Source of the DNA: Dicyema japonicum
Lineage: Eukaryota > Dicyemida > Rhombozoa > Dicyemidae
Assembly (NCBI GenBank): GCA_011109175.1
Contig: RDEW01000005.1
Location: forward strand, 1,862,324-1,926,323
DNA length: 64,000 nt
Direction of reading: 5' to 3'
Part shown: piece by piece, positions 56,718 through 64,000 of the stretch
Position numbering within the stretch: position 1 is the first letter of the stretch
How the letters are laid out: every line of letters begins with the position of its first letter
Notes under the pieces: generated by a model
Databases searched by the model: none
What the model saw: only the letters and a program-made list of their open reading frames with translations
Told to the model about the DNA's origin: nothing
Made by a program: the position numbers and the translations under genes

Positions 56718-57759
56718 TTAAACTACTTTCAAAAAAGAAGTTGAAAAACGGGGGAAATTCCGGGGGTCAAAATTGGGCCTAGACTTCCTTTTCTTGCTAG
56801 GTCTGTACCCTTCATTAATTGGGCATCTATATGGGATTTCCTGGCCGTAATATTCAGGTTGCACAGAGTTGTCGGAACGGTAGGGAAGGGGATTATAATA
56901 CTCTCTTGAGTTACTGGCGTACTCAGACAAGTCTAAATAAATTAACTATCAGACTTTGAGGAGGAGGGGTGCCAACATAAATAGGCTCATACGACTGCGG
57001 ATTGTTCGACATTTGAGCTGAAACGCTATCTTTACAGCCAGGCTTGTGAAAAAACGACTATTAACAACACAAAGTCAAATAATATATTTTTTAATAAACA
57101 GTCTTACATGAAGTGATTTTGTGTCCACTACGCCTAAAACAACCATGGATTGCAGAATGGCGTACGTAAGTGCACTGTTTTGGCACAACATCATTCGGGC
57201 CTCGGACGGGTTTGATACGGCAAAATACTGCAATCAACAACTGATTACCTTTAAGTTTCTCAAGGTCTCGGAAAGGTTTTCTGGAGACATAGACTGTACA
57301 GTCTCGACGATGCACTGAGTGACCTTAGAAGGGTCAGTGACGTCGGGGACACAGGGGGCGGGTGTAGTAATCTGGCCAACTTGTTGAGCAACCGCGTTGA
57401 CCACTTGAGTGTAATTTGCAGTTGTTTGATTGTCTGAAGCTAAAAGAAGGGGGATACCAAAGTGCTGTTCTCCAGCAGCAGGACCAACCCTGAGAGGTCT
57501 TCCATTGACGTCACAGTTTGCCAGATTGCGTAGAGCACTCTGAGCTGTTTCAATGTCAGCATACTCGCAGAAACCATAACCCTTAGGTTTTCCAGTCTCT
57601 TTGTCATAGACCAGCCTAAAACTGGCTATTGGGCCTACTTTTGAAAACATTTCTCTAAGTTTAGCCTCACTAACATCGTAGGGAATATTTCCAACTAATA
57701 TGAATTACAATTTCATTACCAAATACAGATCTTTGTGCCTTATCACTATTCATGGCCAT
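56718..57759 (-). CDS. CSTF2: CSTF2 (CstF-64), cleavage stimulation factor RNA-binding subunit
   Basis: An ATG at 57757-57759 starts [14 protein letters not shown] 25-nt intron joins [17 protein letters not shown], the RNP2 block. The RRM continues [20 protein letters not shown] with RNP1 KGYGFCEY intact (about 57580). The hinge follows: LSETLRNLK, a 21-nt intron, then [20 protein letters not shown] and MVVLGVVDT, as in the CstF-77-binding hinge. The tail is Pro/Tyr/Arg-rich to a stop at 56718, joined by introns of 50 and 22 nt. CstF-64 binds the GU-rich element downstream of poly(A) sites. The long Gly/Pro/MEARA region of vertebrates is absent, and a clear C-terminal helix bundle was not seen. 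Divergent from the acyltransferase gene, with 95 bp between starts. Confidence 0.93.
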
Positions 57760-57854
57760 GACACACGTGAAGGATAATTTAAGTAATAAATTATTTATTT
57801 AAGCATAAATAAAAAAAATTTTAATTTATTGTGTTTTATTATAAATAAATTCAT

Positions 57855-59040
57855 ATGTTGGAATTTCTTGTTTTTAGTGTGATGGGTTTTGTCTTTGCCC
57901 TCGTTTTTATCGGTACTGGGGCGTTTGTTGGGATAATTATGGCGATTAGTTACTTTTCAGTAAGACTCTTCAGTGATTCTCTCCATAAGACTCTATGCTA
58001 CATCCTCGCCGATATATTTTGGTCAAGTATATACCACTTATGAGTTAAGTATTTCCTGTTTTCTGTCTTGGATGGGGAGGATTGGAGTTGTCGGTTTACG
58101 GTGATCCAAAAGTTCTATCAAAATGGAATGCTGGTCACAATATTGTTCTAGAAAACCATAACTACGAAATTGACTTCATTGTTGGTTACTGTGTCCTCTA
58201 TCTGGCCAATATTATTGGAGTCGTCTATACTGATCACTTTTAGAGTTCCAAGTTGGTCGGGAAAAAGATGCTTAGTATTGTTCCTATTCAGGGACCGGTT
58301 TGGTTCTTTACAGACAGTCTCTTCATTAAACGAGTCTGGAAAGATGACGAGAAGATGATAAAGGATTATGTTCCACGGATTAGTAAATATCCAAAGTATC
58401 TTCCAATAACAGTAAAATTCAAATATAAAAACAGCTGCTATTCCACCCGGAAGGCACTCGCTTTACCGAAAAGAAGCACGTGGCTTGTGTAAATTACTAC
58501 AAAGAGCTAGGACTTGAGCCTCTGCAATATTTACTGACTCCAAGGATGTGAGGATTTAAATCAATTGTCAATGCCCTGCGAAATAACTGTTAGTTTCTTA
58601 TTTTTATTAAAGTTGACCATTTGGTCGATACGACCTTGTTGATTCGGCCAAAATACGATGGGTACCAAATCTCGGTCAAAAATCTGCTTCTTCGAAAAAA
58701 ATTTGTAGCCGAGCTATATGTGAGTGTTTTGGTTTTACAATAGTGTAATGTCTATGATATGAAAGATGTCCCCACAGAAGATCAAGATCTGGGAGCCTTT
58801 TTGACAGATTCTTACTACTTTAAGGACAAGTTGATGGATTTCTTTCACAAAAATGGAAGTATTGCTCAGAAATATGATCTTCTCGCTTCGTCGTCTTTCC
58901 CAAATGATTTACTATATCGGTCTGTCTTGATTTTCTTTATATCATTCTGCTATTACAATGTCCTCATTTTATTTATCTCCCACATTACTGGTCTGAGTTG
59001 TTTTTCTATCGCGTGTGGAATATTTGGTGGATGTTTGTGA
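57855..59040 (+). CDS. Lysophosphatidic acid acyltransferase (AGPAT3/4/5 type)
   Basis: The start at 57855 gives an N-terminal membrane helix (GFVFALVFIGTGAFVGIIMA). After a 23-nt intron (58027-58049) comes GDPKVLSKWNAGHNIVLENH with the catalytic motif I NHNYEID (NHx4D intact, about 58158). KMLSIVPIQGPVWFFTDSLF and RVWKDDEKMIKDY follow. A 23-nt intron precedes motif III, FHPEGTRFTEKK, then TPR, a LLRKKFVAELY motif region and DVPTEDQDLGAFL. C-terminal membrane helices (SVLIFFISFCYYNVLILFIS) end at TGA 59038-59040. These motifs are diagnostic of AGPAT3/4/5 ER enzymes, which acylate lysophosphatidic acid to phosphatidic acid. Subtype not resolved. Some exons between 58200 and 58260 and around 58560 remain uncertain. 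Confidence 0.93.
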
Positions 59041-59149
59041 TTTAGTATATATTTTAGTGTACATGCTCGCTTTTTCGGCAATTCAATTTCTAACCGTGAC
59101 TTAATTTCGTTTATTTATTAAATTCTTGGTTTTAATCAAGATTTTTGTT

Positions 59150-59300
59150 TTTTTCTTCTGTTCCCATTTTGAATAGAGTGGCGTCATGTGTCAACCTGTT
59201 TCAGGTGGATACCAGTACGAGGGAGGCATGTAGAAGGATCATTTTCTCTCCCCCATCCACTGGAGGGGTTCCCAAAACTGCAGGGAATTGATATCTACCT
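59150..59300 (+). repeat. SINE-1 copy
   Basis: TTTTGAATAGAGTGGCGTCA, TGTGTCAACCTGTTTCAGGT and CATTTTCTCTCCCCCATCCA are family blocks. It lies about 110 bp beyond the acyltransferase stop. The following 59310-60340 is AT-rich without a supported gene. Confidence 0.7.
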
Positions 59301-60354
59301 GTTATGCTGATTCTGGAAGGACTTGTGAAGGACTCTGTTTCTTTGACAGTGGGAACTGGATACACTTTATTAGTTGTTAAATTTTAACCTCTTTCTCGGT
59401 GTATCCGGGGTTAATAATAAAAGGTGAGGGTTATTGGTACTCAATCATTTTTGAGGATCTCAACAATAGTGCCCTGTTTTAGAACTATTAAGATTTCTCC
59501 ATTATTTTTATATTGGAAAATGTTAACGAATTGATCTCATCTTAAAATTTGTACTATGCTTAAGAACCGAGGGCGTGCCCGTGCGACAACGAGTATCCAG
59601 TTATACGGCCGATGAGTGCTCATGTGGGCTCAAGGAAGGAGTATAGGGCCATACTAATGCCTTTGTTAAAGCGTGCTGGGATCACGTGATTAGTTAGTTT
59701 GGTGATCCCGAGGTCTTATAATTTTTAGTTTAATTAATTTCATGCGGAAGAAATTAAAGACTGAGTTAAAATTCATTTTAGTTCACTAAGAATCATGAAT
59801 CAAAGTCGTCTTCTTTAACATTTTATTGACTTATGTAGGGTTAATAAAAAATAATAGGACACAACAATTAGATGATTCTCTATAATATCCACCTCGATAT
59901 TCTTCTCGGGGTTTCACACACTCTCTGTATGCTCTCGGCACTCCCAGATACTTGTGAGGAATAAACCGTGGGAGCTCTTTCCTAAGAGGTTGGTTCATCA
60001 AGAGCTGGAAAACTTCTACAGACTGTTAGCAGTTGGTGGTTGGATCTTCTTTAGCTTCACTTTAGCATGTTTGTTCTCCACAAGACTCAATTTTAGCTAA
60101 TAGTTGGTTCGATATATTTGATTTATAGAGAACTTAGTTTCGAGATGAATAAAGTCTTGTAGAAGTCCCTTTATTCGAGAGGAAATTGACAGTGACTTCC
60201 TATATTTCCACTTTGTATACGGGATTTGTTTTTCATTAAGAGTTAGAGGTTGTTCAGAGTTGGTTATCCCTCTGTTCATGGCAAATATTTATTCGCATAA
60301 CTTATTTTGCTATGGAAAATAAGTTTGTCTCTTATCATTTGCTTAACATGCTGA

Positions 60355-60620
60355 ACAGATTTTACTGATCCAGATTTTTCGGACTCTGAAAGCGAGGATT
60401 ATTTCCTGTATAAGCAAATTAATGTATTATCGAATTTTGAGCGGGGAGGTCAAGAGCTGAACAGACCAGGTAACAAGGATGACATTCTGTTACACGTTTT
60501 AGATAGAAATTTTGATACGGACTTAGTTGTCTATGGTAAGACCCTTCCTATTCTCCGGATGAAAAAAGTTGCAAGTCGTCCGATATCTGAGCCAAAGTTC
60601 TGGTAAGTATCTTTCTAGCA
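60355..60620 (+). repeat. Dispersed repeat C (coding-like), copy 2, open reading frame retained
   Basis: From 60361 to 60606 the plus strand stays open for about 80 codons without an ATG: DPDFSDSESEDYFLYKQINV, LNRPGNKDDILLHVLDRNFD, LVVYGKTLPILRM. The inverted copy at 32770-33010 shares this text with stops. Conservation of the amino-acid reading suggests the sequence was once coding, likely an ORF1 or polyprotein segment of a retroelement. Confidence 0.7.
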
Positions 60621-61024
60621 TCTGAGTCGAACTCTTATTTACGTAGATCGAACAACTAAGGATTTTGGTGTTTAGGTTTACCCATGGAAATGAACCAGAA
60701 GATTTGTCGTAGGCTCCCCTGAAGCAGTGTTGAAAAAAGGCCATGTTTTCGTGGGAAGGATGTGACTTTCTTCTGATGCATGATGCAGTTCCCTCTTGCA
60801 CGATTTTTTAAGTAGAATAGCCATTGAAGTCTTCGAGGTTAAATCCCATTATAATTTTGTCGACAGACTTTCTTCCAGTTGACATTTTTGTAGTTTTGGT
60901 TGGGATGTCTTCTTAGTGAGAACATTCCAGTTATCGAGATAAGGATAGGGTTGTTGCCGCTCGTGAAGTTGTAAAATTATGGAAGTGAGTATAAGGTCTG
61001 GTGATGTTGTACTAACATTGGATT

Positions 61025-62250
61025 TTAAAATGTTCTTTTGTTCGTCATGGACTGTTTAAAAGTACTAAGTTTTCCAGATTTGCAAATAGAAAAGTTCTTG
61101 TTTTCTGGTTGATTTTTTAGCCCGACCAGATGTTTCGTGTTCAGATCTCCACATAAAAATAAAATTTGGGAATTTTTGAGGTCAACCAAGGAGAACAAGA
61201 AGTCCTTGAGGAGACGATGTCCTGAGAATCGAAAAACCTTCACCCAAGCACAGTGATCCAAAGGACGATGTCCTGAGAGCTGAAGTCGATTTTAGAACGC
61301 GTCGCAGGGAACGAAATTGTCGCCTGGTGGAATGAATAGATGAGATGCATATCAAGTGTCACACCCAAGCTCCTTTGACATCTGTTAAAAGGGATGTCGA
61401 CCTTGTTTAACTTCAAGATGACTGTCTTCCTTCCCAATCTTCTGTGCCCTTCTGGACGTTCTGATCTCGCAATGGCAAAACAATATCATCCGCATAAAAG
61501 TGTAGAACATCATTATCAAATTCAAAAGTCGAGAGAAAGGCCAGAAAGAAGTTAAACGGAGCAAGGGATAAAGGAGATCTTGAGGGACTCTTTTGGGGAA
61601 GAGACGTGAAATGGATTTCAGTCCTCCGAGACATACACGTTCCCTTCGTCCACTTAGGAAGTTAGTGATCCAAAGCTTGAACCGCCCTGGGATCTCCGAA
61701 TAAAATATTTTCTGCGTGATAATAGTGTATCCGACTTCCTATGCTTTTTGTGTGAAATTTTTGTGTAGAATTTTATCAAGTTGTTCACATTTTTTTGAAC
61801 ATAATCATCCTCTGTTGAAATTTCATCGCTTTTTGCCACATTGCGAATAGCTTTCCACACCTTTCCCGTAGTGCGATTTATATTTATCATTGTAAGCACA
61901 AGATTCCACTTTAACCTCTTGAGCTCTTGGGCCTTTATTTCATTATTCAATGTTCTGATCCGGAGTTTCATATCCAAGGTTATCCGGTTAGATTTTTTAA
62001 GGTGATTTCTTTCTTTAATCAAGGCCGTCTTCCCTCGACCACTCGACGAATTTAAGTAATGTTTGGGTATAGCCTTTGATCTTGCTTCCAAGATTATTTG
62101 GGTAAAGCAACTGGTGGCATTCTCCAGAGAACTGAAGCTATCCAAGTAACAATTCTTCATTTTATCTTCTGAGATTTCGCGATACAATTTCCAGTTAGCA
62201 CCTTTGTAATTGTAGCTGCTAGGAATTGTCCTCATTTTAATCAATTATTG
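61025..62250 (-). mobile_element. Non-LTR retrotransposon: linker, RT and a trailing endonuclease fragment
   Basis: Frame 62244-61654 reads YNYKGANWKLYREISEDKMK, the 'aNW..yr..l' linker between endonuclease and RT. The RT palm is in other frames near 61690-61430: a VPQGSP-like reading and NDVLHFYADDIVLPLRDQNV, with the YADD box intact. A LGVTLDMHL thumb follows (61410-61240). Then 61261-61025 contains LLKDFLFSL and QILFLCGDLNTKHLVG, an endonuclease block. That should precede the RT, so it belongs to a second inserted copy. Multiple frameshifts. Confidence 0.82.
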
Positions 62251-62388
62251 AACTCTAATCTTAATAATATGCAAAAATTTATTAAATAAATAATCAATAG
62301 CTCTAATTAAGTCATTAGATTATCTCCAACCTCCTTTGATTGGAGCCACTACTCAGCTCATTCATTACACAATCATCCCCACCGTCGT

Positions 62389-62721
62389 TTAGCTGGTAAC
62401 TTGTGGTTCCATGAGCGAGTCCAGATCTTCCTCTTCTAGGTCAAAAGACTTTCGTTGGATGACTTCACCAGCATCACTCTCTCGAAAATCCAATCCGTGC
62501 GATGCTCCACTAGCATACTTTCCTCTTGATCGTACCAGATTGAATATATGCCATTGAGAGTACATATAGTCAAAACATCCATATCTTATAGAATTTACGT
62601 ACAATTCCCTCATAGGTCAACACAATATGAATAATTCTAACGTCGCAATGTATATTTGAGACAACTCTTTAGCGATGAGGTCGTATTTGTAGAGTTTTTC
62701 CACTTTAACTACCTTCAGCAT
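62389..62721 (-). CDS. Unrecognised small gene, divergent from acid ceramidase
   Basis: From an ATG at 62719-62721, MLKVVKVEKLYKYDLIAKEL leads to QIYIAT. A 33-nt intron in phase 2 joins ELYVNSIRYGCFDYMYSQWH and the frame runs through RSRGKYASGASHGLDFRESD and an acidic tail (DLEEEDLDSLMEPQVTS) to TAA at 62389-62391. About 99 residues, no membrane helix. The frame is restored exactly by the intron, which supports a real gene. Family unknown. Start codons of this gene and acid ceramidase are 193 bp apart, probably sharing a promoter region. Confidence 0.6.
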
Positions 62722-62914
62722 CTCCTGAGAAGTGATTCCACATTTTTATTTAATTTTCAAAATATTATTATTTAACCGCGAAAAGGGGAATGCCAAGAAA
62801 GGAGTTAAACCACCTTATCAAATGCTTCCGGTAGAATGAAATATATTTTTTAATTATTTTTCAATTTAATTTATTTAATTATTGAAATTATTTTTAGTTA
62901 AAAATAAATTAATA

Positions 62915-64000
62915 ATGCTTTTTGTCCTATCGTTACTATGTCTTATTGAAGGCAAAGAACAGAAAGGTTTTATTAACCTCGATAATCAGTAAATCTATTA
63001 AATCATACTTTTATAAAGAATTCCGGTCTTTAATATTAACTTGGATGAATCTCCGAAGGAAAGATGGAAGGAATTGCTTCTTGCGAAGAGAGAAGAAGTA
63101 ACAGAAAGATTTGGCATTTAGATCCTGGCCCTCAAACGTTATTCCGATCATTTGATTTCATCTTTTCCATTTTTCGGGAGAAAAATATTAAAATTAATTC
63201 AAAATTCACAGGTAGTTGAAATACAATATTTGAGCCTCCTTTAGAGAGACTTCCGAATGATTACGGAGAGGAAATTTACTGGGGGAGTAAATATATTGGA
63301 TCAACTCCAGGTATAAATTGATGATAAATGAAGGATATTTATTCTTTCTTAATTCATTAATGGAATTGACGACATTTTGTACTTCACTGGTGGCTGAGGA
63401 TTCCAACGGAGGTTACCGTGAATTACCTTAATTATTAGAACAGTTCTTTGCTAGAAGCCTTGATTTTGGGATTCTAGGGTACTTTTAGTTAATAGTTTAA
63501 GATATAATATCAAAAAGCACTTGTTCCCTATGACTGATCTTATAAGGAACATCACCGTGGTCACACACTTTACAAGAAATGGAAAATATCTATACACGGC
63601 AGTTACTCCCGCTGGTTTTTTCGGGGTGGTCACTGGATTTAAACCAGTCTGACACGGAAATAATTTGTAGGGAAAATTTGCTTTGTCAATTAATCAACGA
63701 GTCGAGCCTCTGAAACAGTTACCCGGAATTTTGGGTATCAACGTATAGTAGCTTTAGATTTTTACAAGTGGCTAAAACATAAATTCGATCAAAGAAAATT
63801 TAGTGTCTTTCTCCTAAGGGAAGTTTTGGATACTTGTGATACTTTCGACCAAGTTATAGAAATACTCAAAAATACAAAAGTCGTAGCCCCCTGTTACTTT
63901 ATTGTCGGATCCGTCAATTCTTCGCAGTTCATTGGTTCACTAACTTTAGGGTGCTGTGGTTACGAAGAAAAGGAATAAGAGTGATGTTTGGATGATGAAT
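62915..64000 (+). CDS. ASAH1: Acid ceramidase/NAAA-type N-terminal nucleophile amidase, 3' end outside the window
   Basis: The start at 62915 gives a signal peptide (MLFVLSLLCLIEG). Then INLDESPKERWKELLLAKRE matches the family's 'iNLDlpp.eRW' start. Introns of 24, 23, 27 and 23 nt join RLPNDYGEEI, SLMELTTFCTSLVAEDSNG (the Cys of FCTS is the autoprocessing nucleophile), FFARSLDFGILG, ITVVTHFTRNGKYLYTAVTP and AGFFGVVTGFKP, then GKFALSINQRVEPL. ALDFYKWLKHKFDQRKFSVF and VVAPCYFIVGSVNSSQ follow near the right edge. Acid ceramidase cleaves ceramide in lysosomes; NAAA cleaves N-acylethanolamines. The two are paralogues; residue patterns look closer to ASAH1, but the choice is not secure. Confidence 0.92.

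Noticed and set aside
1-64000. CRISPR array, bacterial operons, riboswitches, prophage or plasmid functions
   Set aside because: No regularly spaced repeat array or bacterial gene organisation is present; the gene content is animal.
1-64000. Microsporidian or fungal origin suggested by compact genes
   Set aside because: CANT1, DNAJC25, ZYG11-type, acid ceramidase and GTSF1-like genes together, with abundant micro-introns and LINEs, fit a reduced metazoan far better.

Overview
The window looks like compact, AT-rich animal nuclear DNA. Twelve genes are recognisable from protein similarity (SEC24, fibrillarin, an OST3/TUSC3-type subunit, a ZYG11/ZER1-type protein, CANT1 apyrase, DNAJC25, TRAPPC1, a two-pore channel, CSTF2, an AGPAT-type acyltransferase, acid ceramidase/NAAA and a GTSF1-like CHHC zinc-finger protein). 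Nearly all are split by extremely short GT-AG introns, mostly 21-27 nt with 23 nt the commonest length. A set of this kind with such introns points to a miniaturised metazoan. A dicyemid mesozoan is my best guess and an orthonectid the second; this is inference, because no lineage-specific marker was tested. Bacteria, microsporidia and plants do not fit the gene set.

Layout. 1-0.7 kb: start of an unrecognised gene on the minus strand, running off the left edge. 2-7.6 kb: decayed reverse-transcriptase elements surrounding a small intact GTSF1-like gene (4272-4620). 7.8-10.7 kb: SEC24. 10.8-21.8 kb: transposon graveyard (LINE tails, a hAT, a Tigger/pogo element inside a large inverted repeat, tRNA-like SINEs, a LINE with endonuclease and RT remnants). 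22.8-25.9 kb: fibrillarin plus two unrecognised genes. 27.3-28.3 kb: OST3/TUSC3-type gene. 28.4-34.3 kb: LINE and SINE remnants plus one unrecognised cysteine-containing exon pair. 34.6-38.1 kb: ZYG11-type gene and CANT1 in tandem, 42 bp apart. 38.6-39.6 kb: three small unrecognised reading frames. 39.6-41.5 kb: LINE. 41.8-42.9 kb: DNAJC25. 43-50.5 kb: mostly repeats. 51.0-51.5 kb: TRAPPC1. 52.7-55.4 kb: two-pore channel. 56.7-59.0 kb: CSTF2 and the acyltransferase, divergent and 95 bp apart. 60.3-62.3 kb: LINE remnants. 62.4-64 kb: an unrecognised small gene and acid ceramidase, divergent, running off the right edge.

The host genes are housekeeping genes of unrelated pathways: COPII and TRAPP traffic, rRNA methylation, N-glycosylation, mRNA 3' processing, phospholipid synthesis and lysosomal ion and lipid handling. 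They form small clusters between transposon-rich stretches. The repeat content is a mixture of at least three RT lineages, all apparently dead copies, one SINE family with eight recognisable copies, a second SINE family with two, a hAT and a Tigger/pogo element. The most suggestive association is the intact GTSF1-like gene, a family known for piRNA-guided transposon silencing, sitting directly between broken retroelements. Many of these genes were found only by joining short exons by eye, so start codons and weakly conserved exons remain uncertain.
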